From Flavobacteriales bacterium UBA958 (GTDB taxonomy: Bacteria > Bacteroidota > Bacteroidia > Flavobacteriales_D > Crocinitomicaceae), in the NCBI GenBank assembly GCA_002293045.1, contig DBCM01000006.1, forward strand, positions 1 through 59,893: a stretch of 59,893 nucleotides of DNA, written 5' to 3'. Shown one piece after another: positions 17,368-27,157 of the stretch (its first letter is position 1; every line of letters begins with the position of its first letter). The position numbers and the translations under genes were made by a program. The notes under the pieces are model-generated. The model did not search any database. It was not told the DNA's origin and worked only from the letters and a program-made list of their open reading frames with translations.

Positions 17368-18390
17368 CTATTTCTGATTTAAGATACGCGTCTCAATTGG
17401 GTTGAGCCTAGCTTCTTCCTCTGGATTGCCGAAGGGAAAACCCGCATACTTAGAAGAGATTCGCAGGTTGTTTTCTGCGTTTTTTTTTCGGTTCAATAAA
17501 AGCCACATACGATAAATTAATTGCCGTAACGAGGAGGGTATGAAACGCTTAATTCGTCTATTTCGGTCGCGAACCCTGTAAAATTTCTTGGCACCTTTCG
17601 AGGATAAATAACGAGAAATCTGTTCCCTAAGGATTTCTTCGTGATGCTTTGCACTTGGTTGCACTTCGCTAAACAACTGAGAAACTCCTGTTATGAATGC
17701 CTCATATTGAACTGCTTGATTCGGATCTGAGACCAACACGTCAAGTCCGATGGTGGTTCCTGCAGAATTACTAATTAGCTCTCGAACGCTATAAAACACG
17801 GGCAGGTATTTGTTTTTACCAAGCAATAGCGCTGTTAGACCGATATGATATTCTAAGAGATTTAAACTACGAATGGAAGTATCAGCCGTTTGAAAAACCT
17901 GACAAAAAGCTTCTTTTTGATACACGGAATAAAACAATTGGATTCCTGAACCCCAATAAGAAGCAATGCGTTCTAGTGGTGTTTCAACATCGATAGATTT
18001 CCCAATTCGTTGGATATACAAGGGTAAATAATATAAGCTCTTGCCAAGGTTATAATACGCAATATAATTTCCTTGAACGCTTATATATGTTGGGTTACCC
18101 GATAAAAAAGAAATCGATTCAATCATTGCATGTTCCAATAAAAAATCGTCGTCAGCGCTTAACACCACATACTCTTTGGCCAAGGAAGGGAGTATTGCCT
18201 GGATCTTCTCAACAAAGGAAGCCTTTGGAAAATGGTGGTAGCTTACTTGCTTTGGAATTTCCGCATTAAAAGGCTGTTCAGAGCTATCGCAAACAATGAG
18301 TTGAATTGCATCAAATTGAGCATAATAAGCCATCGCACGGGCCAAGTAGCTCGGGCGATTTCTCGTGGGAATGACAATTGAAAGATTCAT
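17368..18390 (-). CDS. Family 2 (TIGR00180-like) glycosyltransferase
   Basis: 340 residues of the GT-A fold. It starts MNLSIVIPTRNRPSYLARAM, the nucleotide-binding beginning of GT2 enzymes, followed by IQLIVCDSSEQPF and VVLSADDDFLL, where the DDD corresponds to the DXD metal site. The C-terminal part is basic with no membrane span. It probably adds a sugar to a surface glycan or glycoprotein. It is the last gene of a four-gene run, its ATG directly following the SDR stop. TIGR00180 assignment is from memory of the family layout. Confidence 0.8.
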   Translation of the reverse strand: MNLSIVIPTRNRPSYLARAMAYYAQFDAIQLIVCDSSEQPFNAEIPKQVSYHHFPKASFVEKIQAILPSLAKEYVVLSADDDFLLEHAMIESISFLSGNPTYISVQGNYIAYYNLGKSLYYLPLYIQRIGKSIDVETPLERIASYWGSGIQLFYSVYQKEAFCQVFQTADTSIRSLNLLEYHIGLTALLLGKNKYLPVFYSVRELISNSAGTTIGLDVLVSDPNQAVQYEAFITGVSQLFSEVQPSAKHHEEILREQISRYLSSKGAKKFYRVRDRNRRIKRFIPSSLRQLIYRMWLLLNRKKNAENNLRISSKYAGFPFGNPEEEARLNPIETRILNQK

Positions 18391-19026
18391 TTAACGATAT
18401 CCAGCTGTTAAAGGGATAATGCTTCTATTCAAATTTTGATTCGTCAAGAGTAAATTCACCACAGCTGCAATATGTTCCAATTGAATCAGGGTACCTTGGT
18501 GCATACGGTCGCGATGTTTCTGTAAAAAATCAGGGGTCATTTGATTAAATACTGGAGAATTCTCAACCAGCCCAAGCGCAATTGCATTAAACCGCATGGA
18601 TGAAAACTCATTCGCAAAACTATTAATCATGCCTTGAATAGCCGCTTTCGATGCCGCATATCCGGGATCGTAACTGCCTTTTTCAGCTGCAACTGAACTA
18701 AAAAAAACCACATTGCCGTGCGGGTTCATTCGCGGAAACAGATGTTTTAATAATAATACAGGACCCATTATGTTTACCTTCAGCATGGCTAACAAGTGTT
18801 CGGCACTCGTTTCTTTGGTACTCAATGAAGGATTAATTCCTTGAGCAAACAATATGGCGTCATAGGTGGGTAAATGAGGATTGTTGCAAAATTGTTGAAT
18901 CTGAACCTCATCGGTAATATCCAACACTGAGCGTTCAATCCGAATTAAGGTAATCCCCTGTGTTGAAAGGTAGGATTCTATCCCTTGAGCAATAAAGCTA
19001 TTTCCTCCAATGACAAGAACTTTCAT
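18391..19026 (-). CDS. Short-chain dehydrogenase/reductase
   Basis: 211 residues with an SDR Rossmann fold: MKVLVIGGNSFIAQGIESYL at the nucleotide site, the ILFAQGIN segment replacing NNAG, the active-site region VVFFSSVAA and the catalytic YAASKAAIQGMI (YxxxK). It likely reduces a nucleotide-sugar or sugar intermediate. The start shares one base with the methyltransferase stop and its end is immediately followed by the glycosyltransferase ATG, so it is co-translated with both. Confidence 0.85.
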   Translation of the reverse strand: MKVLVIGGNSFIAQGIESYLSTQGITLIRIERSVLDITDEVQIQQFCNNPHLPTYDAILFAQGINPSLSTKETSAEHLLAMLKVNIMGPVLLLKHLFPRMNPHGNVVFFSSVAAEKGSYDPGYAASKAAIQGMINSFANEFSSMRFNAIALGLVENSPVFNQMTPDFLQKHRDRMHQGTLIQLEHIAAVVNLLLTNQNLNRSIIPLTAGYR

Positions 19027-19571
19027 TATTTGATGATTCGTGCACGAATTGCTCCAGCACCTTTATTAACAAGTTTAATTACCTCACAGGAGGAGAATCC
19101 AACTAAGCCTGCAATGTCAATAAACTTCTGCTTTGTGTATCCGTTTTTGTGAAATTGACCCTCCCCGTTTTGGTTGCCAAAAAAATGTGTTGTAATCATT
19201 CCCCAGCGGTGTTCGTACGATTTACCATGTCCGAAATAATGATCAGTGGCCCCAGCTTGATAAAAGCTGGTAAATTCATCATTCGCTTGAAGGAAGGCTG
19301 CACACAACCACTCCATGTCTGGTGTTTCCACCACCAATACACCACCAGGCTTAAGTACTCTGTAACATTCTTTGAATAATTGTTCCTCATCTTTAAACGG
19401 GAGGTGTTCAAATAAATGCTCCGCGAGTATCTCATCAGCACTGTTGTCAGGATACCCTAAATGCAATATATCCATTTTAATAACTCCTTCCCCTGTTACA
19501 TATCCATCTATGTTTACGTAACCTTCTTTAACGTTCGGACCACATCCTAAATGCAATTTCAATTGTTCCAT
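19026..19571 (-). CDS. SAM-dependent methyltransferase (Methyltransf_11-like)
   Basis: 181 residues: KLHLGCGPNVKEGYVNIDGY carries motif I, EILAEHLFEHLPF and ECYRVLKPGGVLVVETPD are the later motifs of class I methyltransferases. The small size and the operon with an FAD oxidoreductase, an SDR and a glycosyltransferase suggest a sugar or glycan methyltransferase. It overlaps both neighbours by one base (TAATG type), which implies strict translational coupling. Substrate not determined. Confidence 0.8.
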   Translation of the reverse strand: MEQLKLHLGCGPNVKEGYVNIDGYVTGEGVIKMDILHLGYPDNSADEILAEHLFEHLPFKDEEQLFKECYRVLKPGGVLVVETPDMEWLCAAFLQANDEFTSFYQAGATDHYFGHGKSYEHRWGMITTHFFGNQNGEGQFHKNGYTKQKFIDIAGLVGFSSCEVIKLVNKGAGAIRARIIK

Positions 19572-20656
19572 TATATTCTAAATCTTTTTTCAGTTTTTTT
19601 CTGCTGCAAGGTATGTTTTATCTCCAGGGCTACCTGAATGCACGTTGAAATTTTCCCTGAGAGAATGGCAAAATAATTCTCAAATTGCTCATACATATAT
19701 AATTCTGTTAACCTGGCATCGTCTGAATTCTTATGTACTACGCGCACCGTTTTAAATAAATTTGTTCGTTGTACTTCTGCTAAAAATGGCATGTAATGTG
19801 CCGCATGTTCGTAAATCAATGCCTCTTGTACGGGATTATCCGGATTAAAATCCGGGTGTAATTCGGAAAGCACTCCTTGCTCTACGGAGTGGGTAACGTG
19901 ATACAATAAAAACTTATCCGTTTGTTTACCTTTAGGCATTACCGAGCAGAATGGCCCATCCATGATGGTTAATCCAAACGGATGGTGTTGAAATTCAAAT
20001 TCCGGGATGAGTACTTTTTCAAATAACAGAGGCTTTAGCGGTACGCCAAGGGCGTGATTGATTTCATTAAAATCTGAATAGGTGGCATTAATAACCACGT
20101 CGAAATATTCTACCCGTTGATTTACAAGTAGTTCATATTCTCCACCCGGTTTTTTAGTTATTCCTTGAACTTCTTGACCAAACCGAATCTCAACCCCTGC
20201 ACTGATTAAACTCTTTCCTACTTCTTGCTTTAAAATCTCGTAATCAAACACGGGCTCAGGTACCTTAAAACTTGCTTCTAATGCGTCGCGATTCAAAAAG
20301 GTATCTGCTGGATACTCGAAATCATATCCGATCCCAACCTTATTGCAAAATGCGAGAAACTCTTCCGGGGTGGTTTTACTTCCTTCTTTAGCAATGGCGT
20401 AGTAATTAGGAAATTGATTTTCTACCGCCTTGCCGTAATTGAAAAGAAAAGACAACAGGCCTTCAATGCTTTGTTCTGCAGTTTCAACACTTCTTAGGTA
20501 ATGGTACCCCAAATGAATGCGGTTATGATTAACCCGCGAAGCTTTTTGCATAATATCCGCTTCTCGGTCAACCAATACCACCTCAAAGCCGGCTCGAGCT
20601 AATTCAATCGCTGAGCAACAACCAAAAAGTCCAGCACCTATAACTATTACTTTCAT
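19571..20656 (-). CDS. FAD-dependent oxidoreductase (DAO family)
   Basis: 361 residues. The dinucleotide-binding motif MKVIVIGAGLFGCCSAIELA (GxGxxG) opens the protein, followed by FEVVLVDREADI and an NRIHLGYHYLRS substrate-domain segment. The C-terminal half contains HKNSDDARLTELY and FAILSGKISTCI, consistent with glycine-oxidase/D-amino-acid-oxidase folds. It is the first gene of a four-gene operon and presumably oxidises an amino or hydroxyl group on a sugar or amino-acid precursor. It faces the dipeptidase gene across about 126 nt. Chemistry is inferred. Confidence 0.8.
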   Translation of the reverse strand: MKVIVIGAGLFGCCSAIELARAGFEVVLVDREADIMQKASRVNHNRIHLGYHYLRSVETAEQSIEGLLSFLFNYGKAVENQFPNYYAIAKEGSKTTPEEFLAFCNKVGIGYDFEYPADTFLNRDALEASFKVPEPVFDYEILKQEVGKSLISAGVEIRFGQEVQGITKKPGGEYELLVNQRVEYFDVVINATYSDFNEINHALGVPLKPLLFEKVLIPEFEFQHHPFGLTIMDGPFCSVMPKGKQTDKFLLYHVTHSVEQGVLSELHPDFNPDNPVQEALIYEHAAHYMPFLAEVQRTNLFKTVRVVHKNSDDARLTELYMYEQFENYFAILSGKISTCIQVALEIKHTLQQKKTEKRFRI

Positions 20657-20782
20657 TCGTTTAAACGTGCCTAAAGGTATGAAATATTGATAAGTTTTTG
20701 TCAGCCTTGATTTTATGACCCGGGTAAATAATGCTAACCACTTCGAAAGTTGTATCTTCGTAATATCTATTTTTCAAATCTT

Positions 20783-22174
20783 ATGATAAAGACAAATACA
20801 TACATTGACGAGCATTTATCTCGTTTTACAACGGAACTAATTTCGCTATTGCGTATCCCCTCAGTCTCAGCAGATCCAGCGTATACACCAAGTGTTTTAG
20901 CTTGTGCTCACGAAGTGGCTGCACAATTAAAAACCATAGGTATTGATGCGGTTGAGGTAATTCCCACCAAAGGTCATCCGATAGTGTATGGCGAAAAAAT
21001 TATTAACCCTTCATTGCCGACTATTTTGGTTTATGGACATTACGATGTCCAACCGGCAGACCCCATTGATTTATGGCACAGTCCCGCATTTGAGCCCGTA
21101 ATTAAACCCACAGAGATTCACCCCGAGGGAGCCATTTTTGCTCGCGGTGCATGTGACGATAAAGGTCAGTTTTACATGCACCTAAAAGCGGTTGAGGCGA
21201 TGCTTTCAAGCGGTGAACTTCCTTGCAACGTGAAATTTATGATTGAAGGGGAAGAAGAAATTGGTAGCGAGCATTTGGGGTACTTTGTAAAAGAGAACAA
21301 AGAGAAACTCGCCGCAGACGTCATCTTAGTTTCTGATACGGGAATGATTGCGAACGATGTGCCTTCTGTTACCACAGGCCTCCGCGGATTAAGTTATGTT
21401 GAGGTGGAAGTAACTGGCCCGAACAGAGATTTACACTCCGGATTATATGGCGGCTGTGTGAAAAACCCCATTAACGCCTTGTGTGAAATGATTGCTTCGC
21501 TGCATGATGAAAATGGTAAAATCACCGTTGACGGATTTTACGACAGCGTAGTAGAGATTTCAAGAGCAGAACGAGACGCCATGGCACAAGCACCATTTTC
21601 AGAAGATGCTTACAAAAAAGCACTAAACATACAAGACACCTATGGTGAAAAGGGATATACAACTCCAGAAAGGGGATCTATACGTCCGACCTTGGATGTA
21701 AATGGTATTTGGGGAGGGTATATTGGAGAAGGGGCAAAAACGGTGATTGCCTCACAGGCCTTTGCTAAGATTTCTATGCGCTTGGTACCCAATCAAGATC
21801 CAGAAGAGATCACCCAATTATTTCAATCCCACTTTGAACGAATTGCCCCTCCAGGTGTCGCAGTAAAGGTGACACCACATCACGGCGGTCAGGCCGCAGT
21901 TACTCCCTTAGATTCCATTGGGTATCGGGCAGCAGCATTGGCCTACAAAGAAACATTTGGTAAGGAGGCGATTCCTGTTCGCAGCGGGGGAAGCATCCCC
22001 ATTGTAGCCATGTTTGAGCAAGAATTGGGATTAAAAACGATTCTAATGGGCTTTGGGCTAGATAGCGATGCGATTCATTCACCCAATGAGCACTTTGGAC
22101 TATTCAATTATCGAATGGGGATTAAAACCATTCCCTATTTCTACAAGCATTTTGTTGAACTCAGTAACGTATAA
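20783..22174 (+). CDS. M20 family dipeptidase
   Basis: 463 residues. Zinc-peptidase motifs are intact: YGHYDVQPADP (first His/Asp), ARGACDDKGQFYMHLKA (bridging Asp) and MIEGEEEIGSEHL (catalytic Glu-Glu), with the C-terminal His in DSDAIHSPNEHFG. The PTLDVNGIWGGYIGEGAKTV segment is typical of the CNDP/DapE-like dipeptidase branch. It cleaves dipeptides in the cytoplasm. I use ATG 20783; an upstream in-frame TTG at 20750 overlaps a TATCTTCG promoter-like sequence (20753-20760). polA follows after 3 nt. Confidence 0.9.
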   Translation: MIKTNTYIDEHLSRFTTELISLLRIPSVSADPAYTPSVLACAHEVAAQLKTIGIDAVEVIPTKGHPIVYGEKIINPSLPTILVYGHYDVQPADPIDLWHSPAFEPVIKPTEIHPEGAIFARGACDDKGQFYMHLKAVEAMLSSGELPCNVKFMIEGEEEIGSEHLGYFVKENKEKLAADVILVSDTGMIANDVPSVTTGLRGLSYVEVEVTGPNRDLHSGLYGGCVKNPINALCEMIASLHDENGKITVDGFYDSVVEISRAERDAMAQAPFSEDAYKKALNIQDTYGEKGYTTPERGSIRPTLDVNGIWGGYIGEGAKTVIASQAFAKISMRLVPNQDPEEITQLFQSHFERIAPPGVAVKVTPHHGGQAAVTPLDSIGYRAAALAYKETFGKEAIPVRSGGSIPIVAMFEQELGLKTILMGFGLDSDAIHSPNEHFGLFNYRMGIKTIPYFYKHFVELSNV

Positions 22175-22177
22175 GTT

Positions 22178-24997
22178 TTGCTATCTAAAGACACCCCAAA
22201 AAAGTTATTCCTGTTGGATGCCTATGCGTTAATTTACAGGGCCTATTTTGCATTTGCTAAAAACCCACGAGTTAACTCAAAAGGCCAAAACACGAGTGCC
22301 GCGTTCGGATTTACCAACGTTTTAATCGATGTCATTAAAACAGAAAAACCATCGCACCTCGCAGTAGTTTTTGATCCACCGGGAGGAAGCGAACATCGAC
22401 AAACAGAATTCGAAGCCTATAAAGCACATCGAGAAGAAATGCCTGAAGATATCCGATCCATGATCGAACCCATCAAAAATATCGTTCGAGCATTCAATGT
22501 ACCCATGATTGAAATGGCCGGGCATGAGGCAGATGATGTGATCGGTTCTATGGCTAAACTTGCTGAACAACGCGGATATACTACGTACATGATGACCCCA
22601 GACAAGGATTACGGTCAATTAGTAAGCGATACCTCGTTCATATACAAACCCGGCCGTGGAGGAAATCCGCCGGAAATTCTTGGCGTAAAAGAAGTATGTG
22701 AAAAATTCGAAGTTGAACATCCCTTACAAGTCATTGATATCCTTGGGCTTTGGGGGGATGCTTCCGACAATATACCGGGCATTCCAGGTATTGGAGAAAA
22801 AACAGCCAAGTTGCTCATTTCAAAATATGGAAGCGTTGAAAATCTTCTTGAGCACGCTCATGAGTTAAAAGGGAAACAACAGGAAAATGTAATTCAATAC
22901 GCGGACCAAGGTCGCGTTTCGAAAATGTTAGCGACAATTCTAATCGATTTAACGGTTCCTTTTGACGAAGAACATTTAAAAATATGTGATCCGAATGCGG
23001 ATGAGGTGCGCGCGATTTTTACAGAACTAGAATTCAGGAATTTATTAAAAAAAGTACTTGGGGAAGAATTAGTTATTACATCCACCCCGCTAACACCAAC
23101 CCGAGCAGTAAATTCCGAGCAATTAGGACTCTTTGACGCGGCGGAATTGACACAACCAATGGGAAATAATGACACAAAAGTTTACAAAACCTTGGAAAGT
23201 GAAAAACCTTCTTATCACTTAATTCAAACTCCGCAAGAACGCGCAGAATTACTTGAATTGTTGCTGGAACAGACCAGTGTTTGTTTTGACACAGAAACAA
23301 CGGGCATCGATTCTTTGCGTGCAGACTTGGTGGGTTTGTCGTTTTCATACAAAGCAAAAGAAGCGTTTTATGTTCCTACGCCACTAACACATGAAGAAGC
23401 CAAAGCGATTGTTGCTGAGTTCAAACCCCTCTTCGAACATACCGCGATTGAAAAAATTGGCCACAATATAAAATATGATATTCAAGTGTTGCATCGATAT
23501 GGCGTTAAATTCAAAGGACCCTTGTTTGATACCATGATTGCGCAATACTTAATTAATCCGGAGGCCAAGCAAGGAATGGATTTTATGGCTCAAGTATATT
23601 TAGGCTATCAACCCATTTCCATTGAATCCTTAATTGGAAAAAAAGGGAAGGGACAGGGTAATATGGGTGACCTAAGTGCCGAGGAAATTTATCAATATGC
23701 GTGTGAAGATGCGGACATCACCTTACAACTCAAAGAAATTTTAGCCCCTGAGGTTGAAAAGCCACATCTGCAGCACTTGTTCTATGACATGGAAATGCCT
23801 TTGGTTCGCGTGCTTGGGAGCATGGAGGAGGAAGGAATTGCCATTGATGTTCACGCATTAAAAGCTTATTCAATCGAATTAGAAGAAACCTTGGGTAAAT
23901 TGCACGAGGAGATTATAGAAATGGCGGGGGTACCGTTTAATCCAGACTCTCCCAAACAGCTTGGCGAGGTGTTGTTTGACCACTTAAAAATATCGGCTAA
24001 GGCAAAAAAAACCAAGACGGGACAGTATGCGACATCAGAGGATGTATTGCAAAAACACGAACAGGACCATCCGATTGTTCCCAAAATTCTTGAATATCGT
24101 CAGCTTAGAAAGTTAAAAAGCACCTATGTTGACCCCTTGCCAGAATTATGCAGTCCCAGCGACGGAAGAATTCACACCAGCTTCATGCAAACCGTAACGG
24201 CTACGGGACGGTTAAGCTCCAATAACCCGAACCTTCAGAACATTCCAATACGGACTGCTAAAGGACGGGAAATCAGACGTGCCTTTGTGCCTCGAAGCGC
24301 TGAATATCAGATCATGTCCGTTGACTACTCGCAGATTGAATTGCGTATTATCGCAGCGCTCAGCGAAGACCCTTCCATGATAAAAGCGTTCAAAGAAGGA
24401 CAAGACATCCACGCCGCCACAGCAGCAACCGTTTATAAGGTTCCTATTGAAACCGTTACACGGGAACAGCGTAGCGCCGCAAAAGCAGTTAACTTTGGTA
24501 TAATTTACGGTCAATCGGCCTTTGGTCTTGCTCAGAATCTAGGCATATCTAGAACGGAAGCCAAAGCAATTATAGATGCCTATTTTGAACAATTCGGCAC
24601 CATCAAGTCCTATATGGATCACGTAATCGCGTTTGCGCGAGAACACGGATATGTTGAAACCATCATGAAGCGCCGTCGCTATTTACCTGATATTCATTCA
24701 GCCAATGCCATGGTACGAGGGTATGCCGAACGAAACGCCATCAATGCGCCGATACAAGGTTCCGCGGCCGATATCATCAAAATGGCCATGATCTCAGTGG
24801 ACAAGGCCTTGGCCACAAAAGACTTTAAATCTAAAATGATTTTACAGGTACATGATGAACTTCTCTTTGATGTACATGTTACTGAGCAAGAAGAAATGAA
24901 AACCTTAGTCAAAGAGGCGATGGAAAAAGCCATTGATTTAGTTGTTCCCATGGAAGTTGAAATGGAAATTGCTCCTAATTGGCTAGAAGCGCATTAA
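22178..24997 (+). CDS. polA: DNA polymerase I
   Basis: 939 residues with all three domains. The 5'-3' nuclease starts KKLFLLDAYALIYRAYF and includes AGHEADDVIGSMAK and GDASDNIPGIPGIGEKTA. The 3'-5' exonuclease domain keeps FDTETTG, KIGHNIKYD and YACEDADITLQL, so proofreading seems functional, unlike many bacterial Pol I enzymes. The polymerase has motif A DYSQIELRIIA (near 714), motif B RSAAKAVNFGIIYG and motif C QVHDELLFDV (near 891). It repairs DNA and removes Okazaki primers. The start is TTG at 22178, 3 nt after the dipeptidase stop; no ATG lies near the family start. A six-G run (TTTGGGGGGATG) lies within it near 22750. Confidence 0.97.
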   Translation: MLSKDTPKKLFLLDAYALIYRAYFAFAKNPRVNSKGQNTSAAFGFTNVLIDVIKTEKPSHLAVVFDPPGGSEHRQTEFEAYKAHREEMPEDIRSMIEPIKNIVRAFNVPMIEMAGHEADDVIGSMAKLAEQRGYTTYMMTPDKDYGQLVSDTSFIYKPGRGGNPPEILGVKEVCEKFEVEHPLQVIDILGLWGDASDNIPGIPGIGEKTAKLLISKYGSVENLLEHAHELKGKQQENVIQYADQGRVSKMLATILIDLTVPFDEEHLKICDPNADEVRAIFTELEFRNLLKKVLGEELVITSTPLTPTRAVNSEQLGLFDAAELTQPMGNNDTKVYKTLESEKPSYHLIQTPQERAELLELLLEQTSVCFDTETTGIDSLRADLVGLSFSYKAKEAFYVPTPLTHEEAKAIVAEFKPLFEHTAIEKIGHNIKYDIQVLHRYGVKFKGPLFDTMIAQYLINPEAKQGMDFMAQVYLGYQPISIESLIGKKGKGQGNMGDLSAEEIYQYACEDADITLQLKEILAPEVEKPHLQHLFYDMEMPLVRVLGSMEEEGIAIDVHALKAYSIELEETLGKLHEEIIEMAGVPFNPDSPKQLGEVLFDHLKISAKAKKTKTGQYATSEDVLQKHEQDHPIVPKILEYRQLRKLKSTYVDPLPELCSPSDGRIHTSFMQTVTATGRLSSNNPNLQNIPIRTAKGREIRRAFVPRSAEYQIMSVDYSQIELRIIAALSEDPSMIKAFKEGQDIHAATAATVYKVPIETVTREQRSAAKAVNFGIIYGQSAFGLAQNLGISRTEAKAIIDAYFEQFGTIKSYMDHVIAFAREHGYVETIMKRRRYLPDIHSANAMVRGYAERNAINAPIQGSAADIIKMAMISVDKALATKDFKSKMILQVHDELLFDVHVTEQEEMKTLVKEAMEKAIDLVVPMEVEMEIAPNWLEAH

Positions 24998-24998
24998 C

Positions 24999-25388
24999 AT
25001 GAAATATCTTTTTATTCTGACACTTGGAGTTTTATGCATAAGCAGTTGTACCAAACCACTTGTTGATTACCGTTCAAAATATGTTGGCACATACGACGTG
25101 GTTTCATACCATTCAAACTGGGTTATGGGACAAGGGCTACAATATGATACCCTCAATTACACCCTACAAGTTAAACGTTCTGCAGAATTATATTATGTTG
25201 ATTTCATTACTGAACATAGCGCATCTACCTATTTACTTGAAAAAAATGGTACCCTGCATTATGAAAGTCAGGATTGGCATTATCAGGTAAATGGAGGGTT
25301 TGTTGACAAGGATCACTTTGAACTTACGGGTGGTTATTATGGATTGGGTGGTGGAAACTCATTTGATGCAACGGGCACAAAACGATAA
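24999..25388 (+). CDS. Small lipoprotein, unknown function
   Basis: 129 residues. A lipoprotein signal (FILTLGVLCISSCTKP) is followed by a beta-rich domain beginning YVGTYDVVSYHSNW and ending in Gly-rich strands (LTGGYYGLGGGNSF), reminiscent of lipocalin-like or META-type small lipoproteins. It starts 1 nt after polA and is followed 35 nt later by dxr on the same strand. No family assignment is supported. Confidence 0.7.
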   Translation: MKYLFILTLGVLCISSCTKPLVDYRSKYVGTYDVVSYHSNWVMGQGLQYDTLNYTLQVKRSAELYYVDFITEHSASTYLLEKNGTLHYESQDWHYQVNGGFVDKDHFELTGGYYGLGGGNSFDATGTKR

Positions 25389-25423
25389 CAGTATTAATAA
25401 ACAGTGTAAGCTAAAAATAAGAT

Positions 25424-26608
25424 ATGGGACAGGACATAAGCACGGAGCAGAAAAAAAAACGCGGGATAGCCATCCTAGGTTCTACCGGTTCCATTGGTAC
25501 ACAGGCTCTTGAAGTGATTGAGGCTTATCCGGAATTATTTGATTTGCAAGTGATTACCGCAGGGAATAATGCGGACTTGTTAATTGAACAAGCGCGCAAG
25601 TTTAACCCGAATATGGTAGTAATCGTAGATGAAACCCAGTATGGCAAGGTAAAAGATGCGCTTTGGAATGAAGACATCCATGTATATAGTGGAGCCGAGG
25701 CCTTGTGCCAGGTGGTACAATCAACCGATGTTGACGTAGTGCTTACGGCCTTAGTTGGTTATGCGGGACTTAAACCAACCATCGCGGCGATTGAGGCGAA
25801 AAAAGACATCGCATTAGCCAATAAAGAAACGCTTGTTGTCGCAGGACAATTGATCGCACAATTATCACGCGCACATGGGGTTAACATTTATCCGGTGGAT
25901 TCAGAGCATTCTGCCATCTTCCAATGTTTGCCTGGTGAACATATGAATCCAATTGAAAAAATCTATCTAACGGCTTCTGGTGGCCCGTTTAGAGGGTTTT
26001 CTATGGACCAATTAGCTCAGGTTTCAAAAGCGCAAGCCTTAAAACATCCCAATTGGAGTATGGGAGCAAAAATCACGATTGATTCGGCTACGATGATGAA
26101 TAAAGGCTTAGAAGTCATTGAAGCCAAATGGTTATTTAACTTAAAGGCGGAACAAATCGATGTAATAGTCCATCCCCAAAGCATTGTACATTCCTTGGTG
26201 CAGTTTGAAGATGGCAGCATGAAGGCGCAAATGGGGTTGCCTGACATGAAATTGCCCATTCAATATGCACTTACCTATCCATATCGAATACAAACAGATT
26301 ATCCAAGATTCAATTTCATGGATTACCCTACCCTCAGTTTTGAAAAACCAGACCGTATAACCTTTAAAAATTTAGATTTAGCGTATCAAGCTATGGAAAA
26401 AGATGGAAACATTCCATGTGCACTAAATGCAGCAAATGAAATAGCCGTGCAAGCATTTCTAGACGAACGCATTGCATTTCTAGACATCGCTCGAATCAAT
26501 GAACATGTGATGAACCATGTAGTGCATATTTCAAAACCAAGCCTCGATGATTATATTGCTACCGATTTGGAAGCGCGGCGCTTAGCAAGTGGGCTGATCT
26601 TAAGTTAA
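25424..26608 (+). CDS. dxr: 1-deoxy-D-xylulose-5-phosphate reductoisomerase
   Basis: 394 residues. This second enzyme of the MEP pathway makes 2-C-methyl-D-erythritol 4-phosphate using NADPH. The NADPH motif is GIAILGSTGSIGTQAL (14-29); active-site segments include LANKETLVVAG, PVDSEHSAIFQCL and the LTASGGPFRG loop; the C-terminal domain carries ANEIAVQAFL. Together with dxs at 40.2 kb it shows that isoprenoids are made through the MEP route. Two initial residues may be upstream additions, but the ATG at 25424 is the only good candidate. Confidence 0.97.
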   Translation: MGQDISTEQKKKRGIAILGSTGSIGTQALEVIEAYPELFDLQVITAGNNADLLIEQARKFNPNMVVIVDETQYGKVKDALWNEDIHVYSGAEALCQVVQSTDVDVVLTALVGYAGLKPTIAAIEAKKDIALANKETLVVAGQLIAQLSRAHGVNIYPVDSEHSAIFQCLPGEHMNPIEKIYLTASGGPFRGFSMDQLAQVSKAQALKHPNWSMGAKITIDSATMMNKGLEVIEAKWLFNLKAEQIDVIVHPQSIVHSLVQFEDGSMKAQMGLPDMKLPIQYALTYPYRIQTDYPRFNFMDYPTLSFEKPDRITFKNLDLAYQAMEKDGNIPCALNAANEIAVQAFLDERIAFLDIARINEHVMNHVVHISKPSLDDYIATDLEARRLASGLILS

Positions 26609-26626
26609 ATCAAACCAGCATTAAAA

Positions 26627-27157
26627 ATGAAAACCTTTGTTCTGTTTATTGGAATACTAACGGTGCTAAGTTCATGCCAACCAAAAACCGTTATCTATGT
26701 CCAAAGCCATTGGCCATATTGCGGTGGAAAGTTACCCGATTCGACCGAAATGAAAGGAAGGAATGAAGGGTTTTCAAATCACTCCTTTCAAATAACCGTA
26801 GGTGGAAAGAAAAAAATCATTCGCACCAATGAATTTGGATACTGGAAAGGGCGCCTAGATGTAACCCAAGAATTTACCCTTATCGACATCGACAAAACAT
26901 GTTCCTTAGAAAAACTTATTCCTAAATATCCACTCCCGAAAATAAGTAGTGCCACAGACCAACCGTTACATGCCTATTTAACCCCCGAAGAATGGTCACA
27001 GCGTTGTTCGCTGGATTATGTAAGCATCGGAGCCCTTTGCAGTAAAGAGAATATTGCGAGAAATGGAAAGATAGATACACTAGCGATAGTTATAAATCGA
27101 ACCTGCTTTACAGGAACCAATCCCATCATAAAATACATTGGACCTAAGCCGAAGTAA
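26627..27157 (+). CDS. Lipoprotein, unknown function
   Basis: 176 residues with a lipoprotein signal (FIGILTVLSSCQPK). The mature part opens VIYVQSHWPYCGGKLPDSTE and has six scattered cysteines including WPYCGG, KTCSLE and QRCSLD, suggesting disulfides in the periplasm. It starts 18 nt after dxr, so may be co-transcribed. The last 14 nt overlap the converging gene. No family recognised. Confidence 0.7.
   Translation: MKTFVLFIGILTVLSSCQPKTVIYVQSHWPYCGGKLPDSTEMKGRNEGFSNHSFQITVGGKKKIIRTNEFGYWKGRLDVTQEFTLIDIDKTCSLEKLIPKYPLPKISSATDQPLHAYLTPEEWSQRCSLDYVSIGALCSKENIARNGKIDTLAIVINRTCFTGTNPIIKYIGPKPK

Noticed and set aside
20750..20782. Upstream TTG start for the M20 dipeptidase
   Set aside because: The TTG overlaps a TATCTTCG promoter-like box and adds residues not typical of the family; ATG 20783 fits better.
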